Source: Phycisphaerales bacterium (lineage in GTDB: Bacteria > Planctomycetota > Phycisphaerae > UBA1845). Taken from it: a stretch of 59,609 nt of DNA. The notes beneath the pieces are model-generated. The model saw only the letters and a list, made by a program, of their open reading frames with translations. It made no database searches and was not told the origin of the DNA. This document shows, piece after piece, positions 51,372 through 59,534 of this stretch. The position numbers and the translations under genes were made by a program. The stretch covers positions 1 to 59,609 of the forward strand of contig JABFSN010000071.1 of assembly GCA_013140575.1 (NCBI GenBank), written 5' to 3'. Position 1 is the stretch's first letter; each line of letters opens with the position of its first letter.

Positions 51372-53101
51372 GGCAGCACCTTGAGCGCGACGGCCTTGTC
51401 GGTCGGTTCTTCCTTGCCGCTGATCGAACGACGCGGTGATTCAATGCCCATCAACCGTTGATAATAGTCGCCCAGGCATTCGTCCGGACGGCGATCACGG
51501 GCCCAACGGGTCAGCAGCGGCCGCAGCGCGTCCGCAAAATCGTCCATCTTGACGTCCGTGGCGAACAGGTCGGCCACCCGGTCGCCCTCGATTCGCCCGC
51601 CCACGTAGATGGCGTAGTTGTCCGGTCCCTTGCCGACGAACGCGATGTCGGCCGTGTACGGTCGGGCGCACCCGTTGGGACACCCGGTCATGCGGATGGT
51701 GATGGGCGCGTCGCGCAGACCCAGCCCCGCCAGTTCCGATTCCATCCGATCGACGATCGACGGCATGACCCGTTCCGATTCCGACAACGCCAGTCCGCAC
51801 GTCGGCAACGCCGGACACGCCATCGAAAACCGCCGGGCGGCCGACAGCCGTTCGACCGGCTGGACGCCGTGGTCGACCAACGTGCGTTCGATTTCGTCGA
51901 TGGTGGCCGCCGTGACGTTGGTCAGCAGCAGGTTTTGATGCGGCGTCAGCACAACGCCGGGCCGATATCGTTCGACGATGGTTTTCAACGCCGTCTTGAT
52001 GCGGCAATCCGGCTTGTCCACGATCCGCCCGTTCTGAATGAACACGCCGTAGAACGGCCGGCCGCCGTTGTGATCGTGCCGCCCCATGTGATCGTCGACG
52101 GGAATGCGTTCCAGCGGTTCGGGATCATCCAGCCGCACCGCGGTCGCCTTGCGAAACGCGTCGCGAAACGCATCCATCCCCCATTCGGCCAACAGGTATT
52201 TCAACCGCGCGTGTTTGCGATCGGCCCGGTTGCCGTGATCGCGGAACAGGGCGGCCACCGTGCGCACCGTCTCCACCGCGTCGTCGGGACGGATCGTGCC
52301 CAGCGGCTGGGCCAGCGCCGCGAACGTGTCGCCCTTGTTGTGGGTCATGCCCATGCCCCCGGCAATCACCACCACGAAACACCGCACCCGTCCCTGGTTC
52401 ATGCGCGCGATCAATCCGATGTCGTACGAATACGCGTCGATGCAGTTGTCGGTGTCCAGCGCGATTCCGGTCTTGAATTTCCGCGGCAGATAGCGGTCGC
52501 CGTAGAACGGCTCCTCCGGTTCCGTCGAAATCTGTTTTTCGCCGTCCAGCCAGATTTCGTGATACGCGTTCGATTTCGGCCGCAGCTCCACGGCGATGTC
52601 CCGCGCCAGCCCCCGCATCGCCGCGTGCGCCGCGTCATCCAGCGGCGCGGGGCAGGCCATCACGTTGCGCTCCACGTCGCCGCACGCGGACAACGTCGTG
52701 ATCAACTCGTCGTTGATCCCCGCGATGGTCGTCTTCAAATCGCGCTTGACCACCCCGTGGAACTGAAACCCCTGACGCGTCGTGACCCGCAACGACCCGT
52801 TCGCGTACCGGTCGGCCAACGCGTCCAGCCGCAAATACTGGTCCGCCGTCACCGCGCCCGCCGGAATGGCGCAACGGATCATGAAGATGTGTTCCGGGCC
52901 CAAACCGTCCGCCCGGCGATCCTTCCGCGTGTCCCGATCATCCTGCTGATAGATGCCGTGGAATTTGAGGAGATGTTCATCGTCCTTCTCGAAATGGTCG
53001 GCGTCGGATTTCAGCGTCCCGCCGATCCCCCCGCGCAACTGCCGGCTGCCGCGCTTCGCCGTCTCGACCTTCGATTCCTCCGTCTTATCCGGCATGGTCA
53101 T
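51368..53101 (-). CDS. cysI: Sulfite reductase hemoprotein (assimilatory, siroheme)
   Basis: 577 residues. Six-electron reduction of sulfite to sulfide. The siroheme/4Fe-4S ligands are C429, C435 (CPALPTCGLALSESER) and C474, C478 (GCPNGCARPY). Substrate-binding arginines lie in RVTTRQGFQFHGV. LRGGIGGTLK and HLLKFHGIYQQDDRD near the N-terminus place it with the CysI group, which reduces sulfite rather than nitrite. It overlaps hemA by ATGA. The gap to cysH upstream is filled by two tandem family E repeats. The electron donor gene is not in view. Confidence 0.93.
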   Translation of the reverse strand: MTMPDKTEESKVETAKRGSRQLRGGIGGTLKSDADHFEKDDEHLLKFHGIYQQDDRDTRKDRRADGLGPEHIFMIRCAIPAGAVTADQYLRLDALADRYANGSLRVTTRQGFQFHGVVKRDLKTTIAGINDELITTLSACGDVERNVMACPAPLDDAAHAAMRGLARDIAVELRPKSNAYHEIWLDGEKQISTEPEEPFYGDRYLPRKFKTGIALDTDNCIDAYSYDIGLIARMNQGRVRCFVVVIAGGMGMTHNKGDTFAALAQPLGTIRPDDAVETVRTVAALFRDHGNRADRKHARLKYLLAEWGMDAFRDAFRKATAVRLDDPEPLERIPVDDHMGRHDHNGGRPFYGVFIQNGRIVDKPDCRIKTALKTIVERYRPGVVLTPHQNLLLTNVTAATIDEIERTLVDHGVQPVERLSAARRFSMACPALPTCGLALSESERVMPSIVDRMESELAGLGLRDAPITIRMTGCPNGCARPYTADIAFVGKGPDNYAIYVGGRIEGDRVADLFATDVKMDDFADALRPLLTRWARDRRPDECLGDYYQRLMGIESPRRSISGKEEPTDKAVALKVLP

Positions 53102-53199
53102 TCATTCCTGCGATCGTCGCCCGCCGCAATCGGGTAGGGCGGGTTCCACCCGCCGTCGAATGGCCGCGGCCCGATTAGCGCTCGCCACCGGGCGCACAT

Positions 53200-53298
53200 T
53201 TCCGCCCCGAAGGGGCGGCGGACTGTAGCCACGGGTGAAGCGATGCGCAGCATCGCGGAACCCGTGGAAAGCGTCCCCCACGAAACCCCGCCCCGGCA
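53200..53298. repeat. Paired-hairpin element, family E, copy 1
   Basis: It begins TTCCGCCCCGAAGGGGCGG and contains CTGTAGCCACGGGTGAAGCG, GATGCGCAGCATCGC and CGGAACCCGTGG. It is tandem to copy 2, between cysI and cysH. Confidence 0.8.
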
Positions 53299-53327
53299 GC
53301 CGAGTCTTGCCGCCCCGGAGCCGGCAT

Positions 53328-53438
53328 TCCGCCCCGAAGGGGCGGCGGACTGTAGCCACGGGTGGAGCGATGCGCAGCATCGCGGAACCCGTGGATCGCG
53401 TCCCCCGGTAAACTCCGCCCCGGCAGGGGCGGAGGAAC
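53328..53438. repeat. Paired-hairpin element, family E, copy 2
   Basis: 111 bases. TTCCGCCCC at the left and GGGGCGGAGGAA at the right, with the same GATGCGCAGCATCGC core as copy 1. The tandem pair fills most of the 425-base gap between cysI and cysH. Confidence 0.85.
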
Positions 53439-53526
53439 CGCCACGGACTGCGCTCACTGTAGTCCCGCACCATCGTGTTCACCGGCGTGACGCCCGCCAA
53501 CCGCACGCTCCTTCAATTCACCCGCA

Positions 53527-54240
53527 TCAAATCCCATCCCCGTGCAGCCCGCATTCCGTCTTCGTCTGCCCGTTCCACCGGCCCACGCGCGTGTAGTCCC
53601 CCGCCGACGCCCCCGCCACCGGCGCCGTGCAATGCGTGCAACCGACCGTGGGGTATCCCCGTTCGTGCAGTTCGTTGTACGGCACGTCGTGCGCCCGAAT
53701 GTACTCCCAGATTCGCGGCCGGTCCCACTGCGCCAGCGGGTTCAATTTCAACAACTGATATTTCCAGTCCCATTCGACGACTTGAATGTTCGCCCGTGTC
53801 GCCGACTGTGACCGCCGCAACGCCGTGATCCACACGTCCGCGCCGGCCAACGCCCCCTTCATTGGCTCCACCTTGCGGATGCGGCAGCACAGGTTGGGGT
53901 CGCTCTTCCACAGTTCCGGCCCATACTGTTCGGCCTGTTGTTCCGGCGTCAACGTCGTCCCGCAATTAACGAATTCGAAATGCGGATAGCGTTCGATCAT
54001 GCGGTCACGCAAGCGGTAGGTTTCCTCGAAAAAGAACATGGTGTCGATGTAGGCCACGGTCAGCGGTTTGCCGTGAACCGCGTACATGTCGATCAATGCA
54101 CATCCTTCCATTCCGAACGACGTGGACATCACCATCCGTCGGTCGGCGAAACGATCCAGCGACCACGCGATCAACTCCTCCGTGGAGCTTTCCGCATCGA
54201 CGTTTCGTTTCTGCGGCGGCGTCGCGATTTGCAATTCCAC
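53527..54240 (-). CDS. cysH: Adenylyl-/phosphoadenylyl-sulfate reductase (Fe-S type)
   Basis: 237 residues from GTG 54240, chosen for GGAG eight bases upstream; codons further up lie in repeats. Reduces APS (or PAPS) to sulfite with thioredoxin. FGMEGCALIDM is the nucleotide loop. The 4Fe-4S ligands are C118-C119 (LCCRIRKVEPM) and C201/C204 (CTHC), which point to APS as substrate. The catalytic cysteine C230 lies in the ECGLH motif. It is the first gene of the sulfate-assimilation and siroheme operon and sits behind a predicted cysteine-rich leader peptide and terminator. Confidence 0.93.
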   Translation of the reverse strand: MELQIATPPQKRNVDAESSTEELIAWSLDRFADRRMVMSTSFGMEGCALIDMYAVHGKPLTVAYIDTMFFFEETYRLRDRMIERYPHFEFVNCGTTLTPEQQAEQYGPELWKSDPNLCCRIRKVEPMKGALAGADVWITALRRSQSATRANIQVVEWDWKYQLLKLNPLAQWDRPRIWEYIRAHDVPYNELHERGYPTVGCTHCTAPVAGASAGDYTRVGRWNGQTKTECGLHGDGI

Positions 54241-54264
54241 GGCACGCACTCCGAAAACGTATCT

Positions 54265-54364
54265 GGCGTCCCGCAGGGACGCGTTGAATGTAGCCCGGCA
54301 CTTCAGTGCCGGGGTGACCCCTCGTCTTCGATTCCGCGAGTCCCGAAGGGACGGCTGAAACGCC
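54265..54364. repeat. Paired-hairpin element, family D, copy 2
   Basis: GGCGTCCCGCAGGGACGC, TTGAATGTAGCCC and GTCCCGAAGGGACGG hairpins in the same order as 26253-26436, inverted. It lies in the cysH leader. Confidence 0.75.
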
Positions 54365-54369
54365 GCGCG

Positions 54370-54477
54370 CTGGTGCGAGAATCCCGCCTGCCCTTCACGC
54401 CGCGCAGCGGTGTCAAGGGTCTCGCACCCAGAACGCGACCAAGGCGGGAGCGTTCTGCGCGGGAGTCCCATCCCGCG
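54370..54477. repeat. Paired-hairpin element, family C, copy in cysH leader
   Basis: GCTGGTGCGAGAATCCCGCC at the left, then a long stretch sharing about 25 bases (ACGCGACCAAGGCGGGAGCG and flanks) with the copy inside cbiX, inverted. It lies between the attenuator terminator and cysH. Confidence 0.75.
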
Positions 54478-54544
54478 AATCCCTGCCCCAGCCGGCGCCG
54501 AGGAGGCTCCGCCGAATTCGCCAAACCTGAACCCATTCCGGGAA

Positions 54545-54578
54545 CAAAAAAACCGCGGGATCCCGTCCCGCGGTTTTT
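54545..54578 (-). terminator. Strong intrinsic terminator in the cysH leader (attenuator)
   Basis: Read on the minus strand: AAAAACCGCGGGA, a five-base loop CGGGA, then TCCCGCGGTTTTTTT. The GC stem of nine pairs is perfect and extends through A-T pairs into a run of seven T. It stands 41 bases after the leader-peptide stop and about 300 bases before cysH. Confidence 0.8.
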
Positions 54579-54618
54579 GGCTTCTCCTGCATTTTCCAGC
54601 GCGGATGCGGCCGTACCG

Positions 54619-54708
54619 TCAGGACGATTCCCTCGACGGACAACAACAGATGCACGCGGTATCCACCCACCGCGCGACCTGACCCCCAAATCCCTGCCGC
54701 ATCAACAT
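54619..54708 (-). CDS. Leader peptide with Cys-Ile-Cys-Cys-Cys (predicted cysteine attenuator ORF)
   Basis: A 29-codon ORF, MLMRQGFGGQVARWV followed by DTACICCCPSRESS and TGA. Codons 19 and 21-23 are cysteine, the rarest residue in most proteins. The ATG (54708-54706) is seven bases after the -10 hexamer, so the message would be leaderless. Placement before cysH, the Cys run and the downstream terminator together match leader-peptide attenuation. In mycobacteria, leaderless poly-Cys uORFs are known cysteine-responsive attenuators; this would be an analogue in another phylum. Not conserved-family evidence, hence the moderate score. Confidence 0.65.
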   Translation of the reverse strand: MLMRQGFGGQVARWVDTACICCCPSRESS

Positions 54709-54714
54709 GACCCC

Positions 54715-54743
54715 ATCCTAACCACCGCCGGGACTGCTGTCAA
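54715..54743 (-). promoter_or_regulatory. Promoter of the cysH operon leader
   Basis: Consensus TTGACA (54743-54738), exactly 17 bases, then TAGGAT (54720-54715). The predicted transcript start coincides with the A of the leader-peptide ATG at 54708. Confidence 0.7.
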
Positions 54744-54809
54744 CAGGAATTTCACAGCCCCGACAAGCACGCCCCGCCACGGTTCCGGCGCGATGGTCCG
54801 GATCCCATC

Positions 54810-54833
54810 AGAGCCGCGGGCGCAAGCCCGCGG
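54810..54833. repeat. Hairpin, family I, second copy
   Basis: GAGCCGCGGGCGCAAGCCCGC, as at 42886. It lies between the cysH promoter and the cytochrome gene. Confidence 0.5.
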
Positions 54834-54880
54834 TCTTGGTCGTCCGGACACGAATGGTCTCGCGACTCGCCGCACCCATT

Positions 54881-54987
54881 TCAGAACCCCGGACGCAAGT
54901 CCCGGGCCAAACGGGAACCGGCCCGCGTCGCGCGCCGTTTGCCGACCCCGGTTCCGTGCGCCGCGCCGCCTGCATGGCGGGTTCAGA
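54881..54987. repeat. Paired-hairpin element, family A, copy 4
   Basis: 107 bases from TCAGAACCC to GGGTTCAGA, in the same orientation as 37054. The left hairpin is CCCGGACGCAAGTCCCGGG. It lies just downstream of the cytochrome gene's stop. Confidence 0.8.
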
Positions 54988-55043
54988 TAATCACGCCCGG
55001 CCCGAACACCCGAGCGCGTCGGACCGTTGTCGAGCTCCCGCCG

Positions 55044-55526
55044 TCACCGAATCGGCCCGGAAACGTCCCTAAACCGCTCGTGGCACGATACGCACGTCGT
55101 TTCGATGTTCGTCAGCGTTGAACGAATCGCGGCGACGTCACGATTCGCCGCCGCCGTGCGCAATCGCTTCGCCTGGTCGGCCAGCGTCTCCACCTGCGCC
55201 TGAAACGCCCGCCGATCCGCCTCGTTCATCTCCACTCGCGCAACGGCCTCGGGAATTTGCGCGGCCGCCGCGGTCAGTTCATCCGCCGCGCCCACCACGT
55301 CATCCAACGCCGGATCGACGTCCTTTCCGATCTCCGCTTGTTCCGGCTGTATTTCCTGTGGCCACGACGTGGATCGCTGTCGTTCGAGGTCGGCCATGAT
55401 CCGGCGTATCCGCGCGTCATGCACCCAATGACGCTCCGCCGGCGACGCGTCGTGCCCCATCATCGGCGGGCGAACGCAGCCGGATGCGACCGTGACGACG
55501 AGAATGACAACGAATCGAGCGACCAT
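55044..55526 (-). CDS. Cytochrome c'-like lipoprotein
   Basis: 160 residues from ATG 55526, which has an AGGGGG site. The signal sequence ends with a lipobox (VASGC), so the protein is probably lipid-anchored. One heme-binding CVSCH lies near the C-terminus in a helix (TTCVSCHERFR), as in cytochrome c' and related four-helix proteins. The preceding helices carry Ala/Glu-rich heptads. It may carry electrons or bind small gases; no partner oxidase is adjacent. Confidence 0.8.
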   Translation of the reverse strand: MVARFVVILVVTVASGCVRPPMMGHDASPAERHWVHDARIRRIMADLERQRSTSWPQEIQPEQAEIGKDVDPALDDVVGAADELTAAAAQIPEAVARVEMNEADRRAFQAQVETLADQAKRLRTAAANRDVAAIRSTLTNIETTCVSCHERFRDVSGPIR

Positions 55527-55650
55527 GATGAAACCCCCTGCGCGAAGTGGTGAATCGCCCGACACCCGGACACCAGTGACCCTTCGTGTCACAACGCCGA
55601 CATCACCACCCCGCACGCCGCTCCGCGGTCCGATCCGGCAACCCTTCTGA

Positions 55651-55678
55651 AAATCCTGTAAATCTTGTAAATCCTGTC
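55651..55678 (-). repeat. AATCTTGTA-family repeat, copy 5
   Basis: AAATCCTGTAAATCTTGT then AAATCCTGTC: three 9-base units of the family bounding the GxxExxY cassette at 16540. Here it lies alone just after the stop of the large secreted protein. Confidence 0.8.
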
Positions 55679-55717
55679 CCTACCCAACCGTTCCGTTTAT
55701 TGCCGCCCGCTCCCAGA

Positions 55718-58700
55718 CTACCGGATCGTCATCCGCGTCACCGTGAACTCCGCCGGCAACGCCACAGCCGTCACCGTCCCGTCCGCCCCATCGTCGTTCA
55801 CCGCCCAGCCCGTCCAGTGTTCGATGATCGTCCCGTTCTGGTCCGACGCCACCAGCACGTCCGAACCCATCACGTCCAATCCGCCGATCCGCGGCCCCGG
55901 CTCGAACGCCAGGTTCGTAATCGGATCGTCGAGAAGCCCGTCGAACGCAATCGCCCCCGTCGCGGGCGTCGGCGTAAACACGCAGATGCGCGGCCCGCCG
56001 CCCGCCACCGAGCACGGGATGTACAACCGCGTCCCATCCGTTCCCAGATCCCCGCCCAGACCGGTGAGTTCCCCCGCGGACGCCGTCGGGTCCATGGTCC
56101 CGCCATTCCCGCCCAGCGGCGCGACGGTCTTGTCCCAGTACCGAATTCGGAAGTCGGCGGCGTTCAGCGCGTACAGGAACCCGTTGATTTCCGCCATTCC
56201 GATTAGACGTGGGTGTGACGACAACCCCTGAATGGCGCCCATCGACGTGATGTACCCCACCCCGCCGGGCGCCACGTTCGGGTTCATCCGGTGCAACTTC
56301 GGGTTGACCGCGGCGCACTCCGCGCTCCCGCCCGTGCACTCCTCCACCGAGACGTACAAGTGAGTGCCATCATACGCCACCAGCGGATTCGAAGACTGAA
56401 TGGCACTGTCGCCGAATTCGCCGGAGATCCGGCGCGTCATCGAGAAGTTGCCCAGCCCCGGCAACAGCCGCACCGGCGCTCCGGTTACCGGATTCAGCTC
56501 GAGTATCGGCGGAAAACAATCCGTAACGGCGTTCTGAAACCGCTCCAGTTTGCAGAACAGATGATCATCGTCCCGGCCCCGCATCGTCGTCACGAACATC
56601 CGCGGCGCCCCCCCGGTCGGACCGGCCACGCCCGTCACCGGCGACATCACCGCAATGCCCACGGCGTACGCCGCCCCCGCGCCAGGTAGGTCAATCTCAA
56701 ACCGTCCATGCCCCAGCGTCGTCCCCGCAACGCCCACGTCGAACGGCGCGTTCTCGCTGACCAGCATGTTTCCGCTTTCAACTCCCACCATCACCCGCGC
56801 CCCGTCCACCATCCCCGCTGGGAGAATCGACGACAGGTGCCCCGCCATTTCGTTCACCGTACCGTCGATATCCATCTGCGGATCCGCGGATTCCAACGAG
56901 TAATCCTGAACGTCGATCAGCCATCCCCGCGCGTCGAACATCGCCAGAAACGAGTGGACGCTGGGTTGCGTCGCCCGGTCGTATTCCACGACCGTCACCG
57001 AAACGACATCCCCCCCGTCCGCGTCGACCGCGTAGAAATCCACGTCGCCTTGATGGCCCCGGTAACGCCCATCGTGCAACGAATGCGGCTCGGCCGAGGG
57101 GGTCATCGTGGACAGCCGGTTCGCGATCTCGACCACGCACGCCGTGTCCACAGTATCATCCCCCGGCTCAACCGCCTCGCAGGGGTGGCCGTGGTCCTCC
57201 GCGCCAAGCGGATTGTTCGAAAAGAACAGGTTGACCCGATAGCACTGCAACGTCGCCGGCGGCATCAAATCGGGATCCGTGGTGCACCCCAGCAATCGTC
57301 CGCCCGGTTTATTCACCCGCCCCCCCAACACCGGCCGCAGGTCCGATTCCGACGTGCCCGGTACGCCCGTCCCGTGCGGAAAGTTCAAGAAGCTCGCCGG
57401 CCGCGGCAAATCCAGGAAAACGCAATTGGCGTCAAACAGACCTCGATCCGTGCCGAACAAGGCCAGGTAATAAACGCCGTCGCCACCCACGTTCGTACCC
57501 CTGACCGACGCGACCATGTTTGGCCCACCAGGATCGGATTCGAAATCCGAGTATCGTTGACCGTTGGTGCTCGTCGCCACGAGTTCCCCCGCCGAATCGT
57601 ACAACGCCAGCGCCTGCCCAAACACCGTCGGATAACCCCCGGTATTGGCCGGCCGGACCAGCGCCGTCATCCGACGCGTATTCCCCCGCGAACCGTCCAA
57701 CTGAAGGCGGTACAGGTCCAGGTCCTGCCCGATCGACGACCACGACCCGTCACCGATCGCCCCCCGCAGGATCGTGCATCCGGCGGTTTCCGGGTGACAC
57801 AACGCTCCGTGGGCGTCGGCGTCGGCCATCGAATCGTCCGGCTCGTGTTTGCTCGCGTAGCACGTCGTCGCCCCGTCCGAATGGTCGTCCACCACGCAGT
57901 CCGGCCGCGTCGACAACACCTTCAACGTGTAGCTTCCCTCGTCACCCGGCTCGATCGCCGGCCCCGACGTCGGATCGTCCGCCGCGTAATCGGCCGTCAA
58001 CGCCGTGCTAACCCCCACGTACAGCACCGGCGAATCGACAGGAACCTCGACCGTCGTGAACGCGTCCAGATTCCGCGGTGAAAAATCATCGCTCCGCGCG
58101 ATCTCCGTAAACGCCGCGTCGTTCCTGAACACCCGCAAATACGGATCGACCAGCGGACCGGCCGACGCGCTCCTGCCCCCCTCCACCAGCACGCTTAACA
58201 CATCCCCCGCCACCAACCCCTCGATCCGGTACAGGTCCACGTCCTGCAACGGGTCCGCCGGATCAGGAATGTCCTCCACACACTCCGCCGCCCCCGGAAT
58301 TTCCAGCGAACAGACCTCGAACCGCGACCAGTCCGCTCCGTCCACAAACCCGTCCATCGTCCAGTCGTGTAGGCCGCACGCCCCGCTCGCCGGTCCGCCG
58401 TGGCAAACCTGGAAACACCCAAAATCCGTCAGGTCGATCCGCTCATCGCCGTTGCAATCGAAAAAATCCACCGGCTGAAACGTGTACGGCTGCCCATTGT
58501 CCCCCAGAAACCCCGTCCGCGTCTCCGCGGCGCTCGAGCACAACCCATTCGCCGGATTCGGCGCGTCCAGCGCGATCACGTCCGCGGTCGACGCCTCGTT
58601 ATTGCCGTCCGCGTCTTCGTTGGACCCCCCGTACAACGTCATCGCGATCCCGAAATACGCCTCGTTCAGGCTGCACACATCGCCCCCCACGCACGGCCGG

Positions 58701-59401
58701 CGCAACCCCGTCCCCACCTCCACCGGCTGCCAGTTCGGGTTCGAACAGATGGTCGGCCACGCGCCGATGCACTGCGAAAACTCCGCATTGATGACGTGCA
58801 GCCCGTTCTCGTTCCCCTCGCCCCCGCTCGCCAGCGCCGGGCCGCATCTCGGCAACCCCCCGTTGCACAACGACGTCTCGCTCCCGAATCGCACCTCCAC
58901 CCCCACCTTGCCCGCCGGCAACGTGAATCCCGTCCGACTCCCAATATCCTGAACCGCCGGATTAATCACCGCGACCCCCGTCTCCGCATCCACCACCGTG
59001 TACGTCCGGGCCGCGTAGTCCACCGTCACCCGCATCATCCGCGGCCCGCCGGTCGTCGCATCGCAATAGGCCGGAATCCCGCTCAACGCGCCCGCCCCCG
59101 TCGTGCGGAAAAGCGCCCCGGTGATAATCGTCCCGAGATGTCCCGAATCGGTTCCCGCGTAGAATTGAAAACTGGCCAGCGTGTTGGTCACCGCCCCCGG
59201 CCCGCAGTTCACCACGTACAGATCGAATCCGGTCACCACCCCGCCGGCGGTCGTGAACCAGTCCCGCAACGACAACGCCGGGAACGGGTTCACCGCCCCC
59301 CCCACCGGATACCACTGCACCTCGGGCGTGCAGATCGTCGAATTGTCATACAACTGCGGCCGGTCGATGAACCCCCCCGTCATCGAACCCGCCGCGAGCA
59401 C
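55718..59401 (-). CDS. Large secreted protein with dockerin-like EF-hand region; 5' end cut by a repeat
   Basis: 1227 residues from GTG 59401. There is no signal peptide. The frame stays open a few codons further back (NAAADFAVLAAGS) and then meets a TAG inside a family E repeat. The true N-terminus was therefore probably lost or lies beyond the repeat. An N-terminal beta domain (1-290) is followed by two calcium-loop helices (DCNGDERIDLTDF and DWTMDGFVDGADWSRF), as in dockerins. Then come several PPC-like beta domains (DVDLYRIEGLVAGDVLSV; QGDVDFYAVDADGGDVVSV) and a C-terminal propeller-like part (from about 930). Likely extracellular. No anchor is visible at the C-terminus. Confidence 0.7.
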   Translation of the reverse strand: MLAAGSMTGGFIDRPQLYDNSTICTPEVQWYPVGGAVNPFPALSLRDWFTTAGGVVTGFDLYVVNCGPGAVTNTLASFQFYAGTDSGHLGTIITGALFRTTGAGALSGIPAYCDATTGGPRMMRVTVDYAARTYTVVDAETGVAVINPAVQDIGSRTGFTLPAGKVGVEVRFGSETSLCNGGLPRCGPALASGGEGNENGLHVINAEFSQCIGAWPTICSNPNWQPVEVGTGLRRPCVGGDVCSLNEAYFGIAMTLYGGSNEDADGNNEASTADVIALDAPNPANGLCSSAAETRTGFLGDNGQPYTFQPVDFFDCNGDERIDLTDFGCFQVCHGGPASGACGLHDWTMDGFVDGADWSRFEVCSLEIPGAAECVEDIPDPADPLQDVDLYRIEGLVAGDVLSVLVEGGRSASAGPLVDPYLRVFRNDAAFTEIARSDDFSPRNLDAFTTVEVPVDSPVLYVGVSTALTADYAADDPTSGPAIEPGDEGSYTLKVLSTRPDCVVDDHSDGATTCYASKHEPDDSMADADAHGALCHPETAGCTILRGAIGDGSWSSIGQDLDLYRLQLDGSRGNTRRMTALVRPANTGGYPTVFGQALALYDSAGELVATSTNGQRYSDFESDPGGPNMVASVRGTNVGGDGVYYLALFGTDRGLFDANCVFLDLPRPASFLNFPHGTGVPGTSESDLRPVLGGRVNKPGGRLLGCTTDPDLMPPATLQCYRVNLFFSNNPLGAEDHGHPCEAVEPGDDTVDTACVVEIANRLSTMTPSAEPHSLHDGRYRGHQGDVDFYAVDADGGDVVSVTVVEYDRATQPSVHSFLAMFDARGWLIDVQDYSLESADPQMDIDGTVNEMAGHLSSILPAGMVDGARVMVGVESGNMLVSENAPFDVGVAGTTLGHGRFEIDLPGAGAAYAVGIAVMSPVTGVAGPTGGAPRMFVTTMRGRDDDHLFCKLERFQNAVTDCFPPILELNPVTGAPVRLLPGLGNFSMTRRISGEFGDSAIQSSNPLVAYDGTHLYVSVEECTGGSAECAAVNPKLHRMNPNVAPGGVGYITSMGAIQGLSSHPRLIGMAEINGFLYALNAADFRIRYWDKTVAPLGGNGGTMDPTASAGELTGLGGDLGTDGTRLYIPCSVAGGGPRICVFTPTPATGAIAFDGLLDDPITNLAFEPGPRIGGLDVMGSDVLVASDQNGTIIEHWTGWAVNDDGADGTVTAVALPAEFTVTRMTIR

Positions 59402-59420
59402 CGCGAAGTCAGCCGCGGCG

Positions 59421-59534
59421 TTCCGCCCCTACCGGGGCGGAGGACTGTAGCCACGGGTGGAGCGATGAGCAGCATCGCGCAACTCGTGGACCCCATTCCC
59501 AACGAGTTCCCGCCCCGACTGGGGCGGAGGAACC
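59421..59534. repeat. Paired-hairpin element, family E, copy 3
   Basis: 114 bases from GTTCCGCCCC to GGGGCGGAGGAAC, with the CTGTAGCCACGGGTGGAGCG and GATGAGCAGCATCGC core. It abuts the 5' end of the large secreted protein gene. The last ~75 bases of the window hold nothing I can name. Confidence 0.85.
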
